From contig CALISR010000009.1 in the NCBI GenBank assembly GCA_938041435.1, positions 1 to 63,280 on the forward strand: 63,280 nucleotides of DNA, read 5' to 3'. This DNA comes from an uncultured Candidatus Saccharibacteria bacterium. Lineage in GTDB: Bacteria > Patescibacteriota > Saccharimonadia > Saccharimonadales > Saccharimonadaceae. Shown here one piece after another: positions 53,155-61,576 of this stretch (its first letter is position 1; every line of letters begins with the position of its first letter). The notes under the pieces are model-generated. The model worked only from the letters and a program-made list of their open reading frames with translations. It did not search any database and was not told the origin of the DNA. The position numbers and the translations under genes were made by a program.

Positions 53155-53195
53155 GTTCATTGCAAAATACCCCGTTGGGGTATTTTACAATGAAC
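53155..53195. repeat. Long perfect hairpin in a divergent intergenic region
   Basis: Arms of 19 nt (53155-53173 and 53177-53195, with AAAATACCCC/GGGGTATTTT at the core) pair with one C-A mismatch around a 3-nt loop. It resembles a terminator, but the flanking genes diverge, so neither reads into it from its 3' side. It could be an operator, a small RNA or a mobile-element trace. Confidence 0.75.
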
Positions 53196-53289
53196 ATAGA
53201 GTAGTACATATTCTATTTTACAATGTCTTTTGTATCAGACTCCGCTTATCCCATTTTGTTCTTACCTCGGTTCGCGCTACAATATAGCT

Positions 53290-54747
53290 ATGTTCCATAA
53301 GATGGAAAAAATAGATACTCAAATTTATTCAAGTGTTGAAAATAATGCAACACATATAAAACTCCGCAGCTTTTTTTATACATGGCTCTGTCTTATTATT
53401 ACTAGTCTACTGATCTGTTCGCTTTGGTATGGCCAACAATCACAAAAATCATCACACATCACACATATACCACCATCAACAACGCACACTTACACACTAT
53501 CATCCTCTCGTGGTGCTGTTCGCTCACGCATCATCAAGCATCAATCGGCATCACACCAAACAATCATTACCTATCCACAAACAGGTATTGCCAACATAGA
53601 CAAAACGGTTGCCACAATTATCGACAATACTATTCCATCTCAACAAACACTTCCAGCTACTATAGCAGCTCGCAGCAACACTATTACCTATCGCATTATT
53701 CACCAAGATGACACGACGATTTCTCTCGCTGTGTTTATCCGTACTACTATACCTCATGCTCTGCCAACCAACACGGTTCACTACTGGACATTCGATAAAA
53801 TGAGCGGCCAGCCAATTACATCGTCTGCCCTTGTTGATACATCTATCGCAGGGATAAATGAGATTGTTATTGTTCTACGTAAACAGGTGCAGCAGCACTA
53901 CCCGCATGCAGAGCCAGTAAAAGTAGCGGGAGTCATTACTCCAGAATCCATCACGAACTTTTTAGTACACGACCGAAAAACAATTGGCTTTCTCTTCGAC
54001 AAACGCTCGCTTGGTATTGGCGTAGATGGAATCATTAGCCTAAAATTGCCAATCAAGCAGCTCAGCCATTTTGTCCAAAACCCAACCACCAAGAAGCTTT
54101 TTGATATTCCACCGTCAGCATTGTCATCAACAACCGACTGTGTGCGCCATCGCTGTATTGCACTCACCTTTGACGACGGGCCTGGGCCATATACTCAGAC
54201 ACTGCTCGAGCACCTTGATCGCTATCATGCTAAGGCAACCTTCTTTGTGGTGGGGCGAAATGTTGCACCATACAGTATCGCGCTCCAGCAAGCAGTTCAA
54301 CGCAAACACCAAATAGGCAACCACACGTGGAATCATCCACTCCTTCCTAAGCGCGACGAAGCTGTCATCCGCCAAGAGATTGAGAGTACAAACAGCGCCG
54401 TTGCTGCAGCTACTGGCGTGACACCAACAATGGTCCGTCCACCATATGGTGGCATGAATGACAAGGTGCGTGCGCAGCTCCAGCAGCTTACTATGCCAGC
54501 CATTATGTGGTCAATCGATACACGCGATTGGGCCGATCACGATGCAGCAATTGTCTGCAACCGTGCCATTGCCAATGCCGCACCTGGTGCGATTATTCTC
54601 ATGCACGATATCCACAAAACCAGCGTCGATGCTGTGCCGTGTATCCTCGATGCATTACAAAAGCAAGGGTACAGATTTGTCACGGTCAAGAACCTATTTG
54701 GCCATCCGCTCAGCGCTGGTGAGTCATATTCTCAATATAAGCAGTAG
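53290..54747 (+). CDS. Membrane-anchored polysaccharide deacetylase
   Basis: 485 residues. The start at 53290 is fixed by TACAAT (53278-53283), which ends exactly 6 nt upstream. A membrane helix (about 25-48) and a DUF3298/DUF4163-like N-terminal region precede the NodB domain (about 285-470): LTFDDGPGPYTQTLLEHL, GNHTWNHPLL, RPPYGGMNDKVRAQL, WSIDTRDWADHD and GAIILMHDIHK. It likely deacetylates peptidoglycan or a surface glycan outside the cell. Confidence 0.93.
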   Translation: MFHKMEKIDTQIYSSVENNATHIKLRSFFYTWLCLIITSLLICSLWYGQQSQKSSHITHIPPSTTHTYTLSSSRGAVRSRIIKHQSASHQTIITYPQTGIANIDKTVATIIDNTIPSQQTLPATIAARSNTITYRIIHQDDTTISLAVFIRTTIPHALPTNTVHYWTFDKMSGQPITSSALVDTSIAGINEIVIVLRKQVQQHYPHAEPVKVAGVITPESITNFLVHDRKTIGFLFDKRSLGIGVDGIISLKLPIKQLSHFVQNPTTKKLFDIPPSALSSTTDCVRHRCIALTFDDGPGPYTQTLLEHLDRYHAKATFFVVGRNVAPYSIALQQAVQRKHQIGNHTWNHPLLPKRDEAVIRQEIESTNSAVAAATGVTPTMVRPPYGGMNDKVRAQLQQLTMPAIMWSIDTRDWADHDAAIVCNRAIANAAPGAIILMHDIHKTSVDAVPCILDALQKQGYRFVTVKNLFGHPLSAGESYSQYKQ

Positions 54748-54804
54748 GGTCTTTATAAACCGCTCATGCTACCATTCCGCTGTGTAATCCTCTACACTAA
54801 TGCT

Positions 54805-57006
54805 ATGCAACAACCATTTCTTCCTAACAACACCTCTCTCTCTTCAAGTCCACTCAATCTAGAGCAGCGGCTTGACGTCCTGCAGCTTCCTGAGGCGAAG
54901 CTGCTGACCGGCGAAGATATCAAAGCCTCACCAGAGTCACAAGGGGCAGACGAAGCAGCCAATCAGCGCGCAGAATATCAACGAACTGTCTGCTCGCTCA
55001 ACGTTATGGACTACCTATATTATGGTGGCGATGAAAATTATCACAAACTGACCGCTGCCCAGAACGACGCCAATCGCCTCACGCGTGAAGAATTTGAAGA
55101 ATTTCATCAGTGGGTTGCGAGCAACTTGCCTGGCGAACATAGTGCCAATGTAATGCGCTATATTATGCTTATTCATGATTTAGGCAAGAACCAAACGCTC
55201 GCGAGTGCCGTTATGGGAGAGGATGCCGCTGATTCGGTCGATCATGACGAAGTGTTGCGCCGCTTGCTCAGGCCAGATTACGCTGCAAAGCGCACAGAGT
55301 TATTACCGACATTCAGCCAACTAAGCGAAGCAGACCAAACGATCATACGCGATGTCATCAACACAGAACTCAATCTTGGCCAGTTTATCCAAGCCGAAGC
55401 ACCAGCGGCAACGCTGGCAAGCTTTGCAGAGAGTACTGAGCCAGTGCGCTCGCTCTATATTATGCATACTCTGTTTGATATTGCTGGTGCGGTAGGGCAT
55501 GTTAATGCTGAGAGTTCTCTACTCCTCACTTCTCCTCTGTACAACCAAATGGCAGCAGCCTGCGACGTCTTAACCGACAGCACCCTCTCAACCGAAAACG
55601 CACGCTACACTCACTACCTCGCTCAGCGAGCACAGCGCTTTGGCCTCGATAACGATGCTATTGAGCAGCTCATCGACAACCAAGCACATACCCACACTGT
55701 GCGCCTTGCTTGTATGCTACGCTACGATACACCAGAGGAGTATCAACAACTGACCAATGCACTAGATACGCTACCTGGCCCTGTACAAGCTATCCTTGCT
55801 CAAGAGCTCAGCAATGATGGTATTCATCAGCGCGCGACTCTGCCTTACTACGGCCCAGCCCTGCTGAAGGGACTTGAGAAACATCATAGCCTTAGCACAG
55901 CGCTCACTTACTTTGCTCATGTCTTGCAAGAGGCGCACATTGCCGACAAAGCAGCGCGTAAAGCAGACGAGACAGGTGTTGTCACGGCAGACCTCAGTAC
56001 TATCGCCCAAGCCGCTAACCAAGGCACGCTTGATCCACACCACGCTGAGCTGCGCTTTCGCCACAGCGGCGAGACGCTTGTGCCAGAATATCAGGACATA
56101 CCCGAGCTTGCTATCGATTCACTCCCAGCGTTTGACTCTGAGAAGCTACGCGGCAAGCGGATCATCTACCTTGGGATGGGTGGTGGCTCGGATGGTATCC
56201 AGGCTGCTATGCTAAGCAAGCTTCATCAGCAGCACCATGCCGTGCAGCCTACAGCCATTGTGTCGGTGCGCAACTTCGCTGCCGATAGCAACAAACAGCT
56301 TGCTCATACTGGCCGACAGATTGGTGACGCACTCGCAGAGATCACGAAGGAAACAACCAAAGTTGGCAACTGGCGCTTCCTTGAAGATATTATCGCCAAG
56401 GATGAAACAATCGCACCAGTTTATCTGCTTAATTCAATCGAGCCGGAGCAGATTGCTCACGACCTACAGATTCTCATCCGCGAGACGGGAGCTGATGCGA
56501 TTTGCGGCATCGATACCGGTGGTGATGTACTCTACCGCGCCAATACTACGATCGATGCCACGACATCATCACCAGATCAAGATTATGCTGTACTCACTGC
56601 CCTGCATATGATCAACGCCGCAGCAGAGGCAGATGGTACACCACTCGATGTCTTTACTGCTATCGTCGCACCCGGCGTGGATACACCTCCGTATGCTAAT
56701 GAGATACTTACTCGCAGCAGCGCCCAGCGCTACCCCCTTCACCCAGACGATACCACCACGATTACTCGGACCTACGCTGCATGGCGCATGGACGGCTCTG
56801 CGAGCGAAGAAGGGCTTTATGGCAAGACACCACTGGCGTGGATTGCTGCATTGACAGGCAAGCACGGCTTGCAGCCACTCGCTCTCCCACGAGCTAACGC
56901 AACTTCATCTCATAACCCATGGCGTATCTTTATGAATATCCGCCCTTCAACCGCTCGCGTGGTAATGATGCAGGCCGAGCAGTTATACCAAGCTGTAAAT
57001 CATTGA
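54805..57006 (+). CDS. HD-like and DUF1152-like two-domain protein
   Basis: 733 residues. The start at 54805 follows TACACT (54793-54798) by exactly 6 nt. The N-terminal half has an HD-type site (YIMLIHDLGKNQTLASAV, DHDEVLRRLL). The C-terminal half starts with KRIIYLGMGGGSDGIQAAML and has ICGIDTGGDVLYRA, matching DUF1152, a family of unknown function with a nucleotide-binding-like glycine loop. I know no common architecture that joins the two. Possibly a sugar- or nucleotide-processing enzyme. Confidence 0.75.
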   Translation: MQQPFLPNNTSLSSSPLNLEQRLDVLQLPEAKLLTGEDIKASPESQGADEAANQRAEYQRTVCSLNVMDYLYYGGDENYHKLTAAQNDANRLTREEFEEFHQWVASNLPGEHSANVMRYIMLIHDLGKNQTLASAVMGEDAADSVDHDEVLRRLLRPDYAAKRTELLPTFSQLSEADQTIIRDVINTELNLGQFIQAEAPAATLASFAESTEPVRSLYIMHTLFDIAGAVGHVNAESSLLLTSPLYNQMAAACDVLTDSTLSTENARYTHYLAQRAQRFGLDNDAIEQLIDNQAHTHTVRLACMLRYDTPEEYQQLTNALDTLPGPVQAILAQELSNDGIHQRATLPYYGPALLKGLEKHHSLSTALTYFAHVLQEAHIADKAARKADETGVVTADLSTIAQAANQGTLDPHHAELRFRHSGETLVPEYQDIPELAIDSLPAFDSEKLRGKRIIYLGMGGGSDGIQAAMLSKLHQQHHAVQPTAIVSVRNFAADSNKQLAHTGRQIGDALAEITKETTKVGNWRFLEDIIAKDETIAPVYLLNSIEPEQIAHDLQILIRETGADAICGIDTGGDVLYRANTTIDATTSSPDQDYAVLTALHMINAAAEADGTPLDVFTAIVAPGVDTPPYANEILTRSSAQRYPLHPDDTTTITRTYAAWRMDGSASEEGLYGKTPLAWIAALTGKHGLQPLALPRANATSSHNPWRIFMNIRPSTARVVMMQAEQLYQAVNH

Positions 57007-57036
57007 TTAAATTAATCAGTAGAGGAAGTTCCCTAT

Positions 57037-57816
57037 ATGAAATTAACATTCATGACATACAACATCTACAATGGTGCCGAGACAACGATCGATGACGTTA
57101 TTGCAGTTATCAACGAAGTAAAGCCAGATATCCTGACGCTTAACGAAGCAAATGGCTTCGAGAACGACACAAGAAAACGCCTTGCATACGTCTCAGAACA
57201 GACCGCTATGCCCTATACTCACCTTGCGCTCTGCGGCGATGGGTCGTGGTACCATACAGCGTTGCTATCAAAATATCCTATCCTGGATGCAACATTGCTC
57301 TACCCGTGTAGTCGATCACTCTTAGTAAGCCGCATTCAAGTCGATAATCATGTTTTCTCCATTGGTAGCCTTCATCTCTCACCGCGATGCGAAGCTGACC
57401 GGCTGCAAGAGGTGCACCGGCTTATTAACCATATTGGTGAGAATAGTACTCATACTGTCGTTATGGGTGACTGTAATTCACTCTCGTTTTATGATACATA
57501 TCCGCCTGATATAGTAGATTCTTTCGATGCAAACTTGACGCGCAAATTTACTCGTGATGGCACAATTGTTCATGATGTCACTCGTTTTATGGCACAGGCG
57601 GGCCTTGTCGATACAGCAGCTGCTTTGCAACAACACGCAACCTCGACGGCTCCAACACCACTGCCACCACACCCTGATCACCCAACCAGCCGGCTTGACT
57701 ATATCTTTGTCTCGAAGGATCTGCAGCCTGCATTAACCTCATACAATGTTGTCAAAACACCACTATCAGACCGAGCGTCAGACCACTACCCAGTCGTCGT
57801 TGAGCTTACACTATAG
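57037..57816 (+). CDS. Endonuclease/exonuclease/phosphatase family protein
   Basis: 259 residues. EEP-fold motifs: MTYNIYNGAE, ILTLNEANGF (metal Glu), GSLHLSPRCEADRL, VVMGDCNSLS (Asp-x-Asn), RLDYIFVS and SDHYPVVVEL (catalytic Asp-His). No signal peptide. May be a phosphodiesterase or nuclease; substrate unknown. Ends at a terminator. Confidence 0.9.
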   Translation: MKLTFMTYNIYNGAETTIDDVIAVINEVKPDILTLNEANGFENDTRKRLAYVSEQTAMPYTHLALCGDGSWYHTALLSKYPILDATLLYPCSRSLLVSRIQVDNHVFSIGSLHLSPRCEADRLQEVHRLINHIGENSTHTVVMGDCNSLSFYDTYPPDIVDSFDANLTRKFTRDGTIVHDVTRFMAQAGLVDTAAALQQHATSTAPTPLPPHPDHPTSRLDYIFVSKDLQPALTSYNVVKTPLSDRASDHYPVVVELTL

Positions 57817-57905
57817 TGTAAGCTCGCTTGTCTGCTACTAGGGTTAGGTTAGTCTCTCGGTATTTGAATTTTGCGACTCAAGGGCGATATACGTTTTAAT
57901 AAAAT

Positions 57906-57930
57906 AAGACCGATTTTCATCGGTCTTTAT
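57906..57930. terminator. Bidirectional terminator
   Basis: AAGACCGAT (57906-57914) and ATCGGTCTT (57919-57927) form a 9-bp stem with a 4-nt loop. It can end both the EEP gene and the leftward tRNA-Asn transcript. Confidence 0.8.
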
Positions 57931-57939
57931 CATGCATCG

Positions 57940-58014
57940 TGGCTCCGGAGACTGGGCTCGAACCAGCGACCTAATCGTTAACAGCGACCCGCTCTACCAC
58001 TGAGCTACTCCGGA
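57940..58014 (-). tRNA. tRNA-Asn(GUU)
   Basis: Minus-strand cloverleaf with acceptor TCCGGAG/CTCCGGA, encoded CCA, and the anticodon loop CTGTTAA, so the anticodon is GTT (Asn). The anticodon stem includes G-T pairs. Confidence 0.93.
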
Positions 58015-58083
58015 TTACTCTGTAAGTATACCTGTTGGAGGGGTGGTTCGTCAAGAGTCACGCCGCAAAATAAGCATTTTATA

Positions 58084-59850
58084 TTATGGCTGGCTGCGGA
58101 ATTGTTCGATCCGCTTAGTTAGCTCAGCGATATTGTTCCAACTACTGCCATCTGTCATGATGGCGAGTACATATTTGCCGTTTGAGTCATAGACAATCGC
58201 TGCATCGTGCAGGAGACCATTCAAGAACCCAACCTTATCTGCCACCGTACCATTCGTGCCAGCAGGGATACCCTTGCGATATACATTAGCCTTGAGCGCA
58301 GAGAGGAATCGGTCGCGGTTGGCACTACTAAAGTTCTGCCCCGCATCAAGCATCACCATAAAGCGTGCAAGGTCATTTGCTGTGGTGTATGGCCCGCCAG
58401 ACTTGGCGAAGGTCGTATCTTTGAAGCCAATGTCATTGGCATCCTTTGTCACAACGTCATAGCCAATGACCTTAAGGTAGTTCTCTGCGCATGGGTTGTC
58501 GCTCTGGCTAATCATTTTGTTGAAGCAAACTTGGTTGTCCTCCCAGCGCCAGCCTGCCAGCTGCTCGCGCCGAAGCACGCTATAGCCAACAAATAGTTTG
58601 TATGTACTGGCGGTGACAAATTGCTTATTGCCATTGTAGCTTGCATTGCGCTTCTTGCCATCAATTTCTAAGAATGAGACACCATACGTCCCGGGGTGAT
58701 CCTCGGCATAGTGTTTGAGAAGAGCGTTAAGCCCGTCTTCGGTCGAGCTATAATTGCGGTCATATTCTACCTTGGCTGGCACCGTCTTCGTTACTGCGAC
58801 TGGCTGTGAGCGTGTTTGATTAATAAACTCCGAGAGCTGCTGCGCAGTTGCGTCAATATCAAGAGTGCGCCCTGGCTTACCATCTGTGCGTGATGTTTCG
58901 GTGAGGTCGTACGTGGCAACTTTCGTGGTGCCTGGGTCAATATTCACCTTTGGCGTGACATGCTTTGTGAGATAGCCGGAGGCCTGTGATGCACTAATGC
59001 TTGCTACTAATGTCTTATCCTTTGGCTGAGTAACAACCCATTGAATAACTTCATTCGCTGGCAGTGTCACTGTCTCGTCGTTTACCTTAAGAGCGACACC
59101 TTTGCCGATAACCTTCGTAATTCTTTGCTCGAGCGCCTTCGCTGCATCGGTTGTAATAGCCGGGGCGATGCCGCGCATTGGGATCTCAACGGTCGTGCCC
59201 TGTACAAGACGTGGGCTAATTGCACCAATGCTATGCGATACCGCATCACGCTGACACTCACCACCGCGCCGCGCTTGATTAACCACCAGCTTGCCATGTT
59301 CAACTTTGAGGCTCGCATCGACTGGTGCACGCTTACAGACTGGCATGATCGTCTGAGTAATATATTGCTCAGTACGCGTCGTAGTTGTCAATTTTGGCGA
59401 GCTTGACACATCTGGCTGCCACCAGAACGACGACAACGGCATAATTCGCCACAGCAAGGGATACTGCGCCTGCGTAAGCCGGTCGGTGTTGTCTACTGTA
59501 ATAGCGAGTTGCTCAATCGTCGGTGAAGCGATGGTTGTGCCATCACCCACTAGCTTTACAGAGTGCTCTTGATACGCCTGGTTAAGCGTTTCTGTGGCTT
59601 CTGACATTGTCTGCCAGCCAAGCGACACACCATCGATCCGCGCATTTGGCAGCAATCGATCACTCGGATACACTAGCTGGAACAGCACATTGAGCCCAAG
59701 AATAATACCAATGGTGATATATGTTTTGCGCCGTGTCCAGCGAATACGCAGCACCGGCACACGCCAATCGGCAAAACGAAGTTTCTCGGCAATAGTTGCT
59801 TTGCGGCGTCGGGGGTACGGACGCTGCGCGCGCGGAGGAGTGTACATCAT
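58084..59850 (-). CDS. Class A beta-lactamase-like serine hydrolase, membrane-anchored
   Basis: 588 residues. Basic N-terminus, one membrane helix (about 45-63), two peptidoglycan-binding-like (VanW/YkuD-associated) repeats (about 70-330), then a penicilloyl serine transferase domain: TASTYKLFVG (Ser-x-x-Lys), SQSDNPCAENYL (SDN) and DKVGF in place of KTG. More likely a wall-processing enzyme than a resistance enzyme. TATAAT (plus 59857-59862) ends exactly 6 nt before the ATG. Confidence 0.88.
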   Translation of the reverse strand: MMYTPPRAQRPYPRRRKATIAEKLRFADWRVPVLRIRWTRRKTYITIGIILGLNVLFQLVYPSDRLLPNARIDGVSLGWQTMSEATETLNQAYQEHSVKLVGDGTTIASPTIEQLAITVDNTDRLTQAQYPLLWRIMPLSSFWWQPDVSSSPKLTTTTRTEQYITQTIMPVCKRAPVDASLKVEHGKLVVNQARRGGECQRDAVSHSIGAISPRLVQGTTVEIPMRGIAPAITTDAAKALEQRITKVIGKGVALKVNDETVTLPANEVIQWVVTQPKDKTLVASISASQASGYLTKHVTPKVNIDPGTTKVATYDLTETSRTDGKPGRTLDIDATAQQLSEFINQTRSQPVAVTKTVPAKVEYDRNYSSTEDGLNALLKHYAEDHPGTYGVSFLEIDGKKRNASYNGNKQFVTASTYKLFVGYSVLRREQLAGWRWEDNQVCFNKMISQSDNPCAENYLKVIGYDVVTKDANDIGFKDTTFAKSGGPYTTANDLARFMVMLDAGQNFSSANRDRFLSALKANVYRKGIPAGTNGTVADKVGFLNGLLHDAAIVYDSNGKYVLAIMTDGSSWNNIAELTKRIEQFRSQP

Positions 59851-59866
59851 GTAGATATTATATCAT

Positions 59867-60229
59867 CTATGAAGATTGGTCGCTTTGCAAAATTTCTAGT
59901 GCGCGCTGCAAAACCGCAATATCATCAGCAGCATTGTCCTGCTGCTCTAATGCGCTTATTTTTGCACGAATCACCTGCTCGACTGGCGCTACCACAACAT
60001 CCGCAGCATTCTGAGTGGGCGGTACCACTTGCAAACTACGCGCCGAGTTATCCTTTTTGACCAAAAATCCACGAACAATCAAGCCGTTGACATGCGCTGC
60101 CACCGTACTAACCGACTTGTAATCAAAGGCACGCATAATTTCGCGGTAGCTTGGGCCGTAACCATTACTCTTGATAAATGTGTCTATAAATGTCAATAAT
60201 TCACGTTGTTTTCGCGTTGGGCTTGTCAT
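59867..60229 (-). CDS. LexA-like DNA-binding domain protein without protease domain
   Basis: 120 residues from ATG 60229, preceded by GGAGG. Residues 1-65 match the LexA winged helix (RKQRELLTFIDTFIKSNGYG, PSYREIMRAFDYKSVSTVAA, then HVNGLIVRGFLVKKDNSARS). The rest is a short helical/coiled region; the Ser/Lys autoproteolytic S24 domain is absent. Thus it cannot be cleaved in the normal SOS way. Its start overlaps the stop of the O-antigen-ligase-like gene upstream. Confidence 0.85.
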   Translation of the reverse strand: MTSPTRKQRELLTFIDTFIKSNGYGPSYREIMRAFDYKSVSTVAAHVNGLIVRGFLVKKDNSARSLQVVPPTQNAADVVVAPVEQVIRAKISALEQQDNAADDIAVLQRALEILQSDQSS

Positions 60230-61524
60230 AATCCATCCTCCGTTATCGCTAGTGCTGCCAGCCCCCACCAGAGCATCGACACAGTGTCGTCAACAAAAAC
60301 TGGTAAGAACAATCCTATCACAGTTAAGCCGATTCCGCCAGCAAAACTACCGAAAGCCAGCCAATATGACCGGCGATGCCATAATTTTACCAGTACACCA
60401 GTGGTTAATGCAACTAATAATAGTAATCCAATCCAGCCAATTTCGTGAGCAACGAACAAATAGTGGTTTTCAATGATTAAGCTTTGCCCATTGCCAAGAA
60501 GTGATGCCGAGCCAGTACTCCCTACGCCAGTGCCAAGCGGTTGCTGCAAGGCGCGCCCTAGGCCAGCTTGCAACGAAGTGATTCGGTCGCTGTCGGATGT
60601 TTGGGTCGGGCCATGCGTTGGGTCGTTATGCAAGATAACATTATCAATAAAGTGTGGATCCCTAGCGTAGCCAATACTACCAACAATCACCCCACAGCCA
60701 AGTACTGCGCCAACACCCCACAACACGATACGCCGAGATGTCTGCGACTGCCATGCCCTGACAATCGCAACAATGCCAACGCCAACCGCCACCGCGAGCA
60801 GCGCACTCCGCGAATAGCTCTGCCACACGGCAAGTGCCGCTAGCAGTACCATACCACCAAGCACCCAACGCTGCATATGCGAGATACGCCGCCATTGCAA
60901 TGCGCTATACGCCACGATAAGCGTCAGGACAGTACTTGCATACGCCCCAAGTGGGTTTGGCCCACGCAGCGTGCTATTAATGCGGACATAGGCACTGTTG
61001 GAGTCGACTGTTTGGTAAGGCTCGATCGTCGTCGGCCCGTAGCCAAGCGGCACTAGCACATCACGCGGCAGGACAAGCTGCGCTGCTGCAAAGCCAATCA
61101 CGATGACTGCACCCGCACCAAGCATACGCAGCAACCAGCGCCGATACTGCGGATAATTACTCACAAACACATAGACCGTCACACCAAGCGCCACAAAACG
61201 TAGGTCAATTAACAAACCCGATAGCAGGGCCAACCCAGACGTTGGCACAAGCAGCGCCACTACGCCGTGCCACAGCGCAAAGGCGAGCGCAAGCTGAATA
61301 ATGCGATCACTCAGCCAACGCTGCCACTGTCGACGTAGCGTCACGTCGATAACAACAAGGAGCAAAACAATGAGAAGCAAAACTTCCTTCCATGCCTTGA
61401 CAAAGAGCGCATAATCTGGCCAATGAGCACCCACCCATACCGTCAGCGGCGCATGGATAGCCAGCCCGAAAAATATCGTACACAAAAACCAAGCCGGTAT
61501 CTTTTCTCGCAATAACCGCTTCAT
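60226..61524 (-). CDS. O-antigen ligase/Wzy-like membrane protein
   Basis: 432 residues, about ten to twelve helices. The large loop near the C-terminus with GVGSTGSASLLGNGQSLIIE and NHYLFVAHEIGWIGLLLLV is typical of O-antigen ligase/polymerase (Wzy_C) proteins, which polymerise or transfer lipid-linked glycans. TACACT lies 8 nt before the ATG. Divergent from the glycosylphosphotransferase gene by 52 nt, suggesting a shared glycan pathway. Confidence 0.9.
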   Translation of the reverse strand: MKRLLREKIPAWFLCTIFFGLAIHAPLTVWVGAHWPDYALFVKAWKEVLLLIVLLLVVIDVTLRRQWQRWLSDRIIQLALAFALWHGVVALLVPTSGLALLSGLLIDLRFVALGVTVYVFVSNYPQYRRWLLRMLGAGAVIVIGFAAAQLVLPRDVLVPLGYGPTTIEPYQTVDSNSAYVRINSTLRGPNPLGAYASTVLTLIVAYSALQWRRISHMQRWVLGGMVLLAALAVWQSYSRSALLAVAVGVGIVAIVRAWQSQTSRRIVLWGVGAVLGCGVIVGSIGYARDPHFIDNVILHNDPTHGPTQTSDSDRITSLQAGLGRALQQPLGTGVGSTGSASLLGNGQSLIIENHYLFVAHEIGWIGLLLLVALTTGVLVKLWHRRSYWLAFGSFAGGIGLTVIGLFLPVFVDDTVSMLWWGLAALAITEDGL

Positions 61525-61576
61525 CTCTTTCTAGTGTAGCAAACTTTCGGTAAAAAGTGTTATAGTAACAGTTGTT

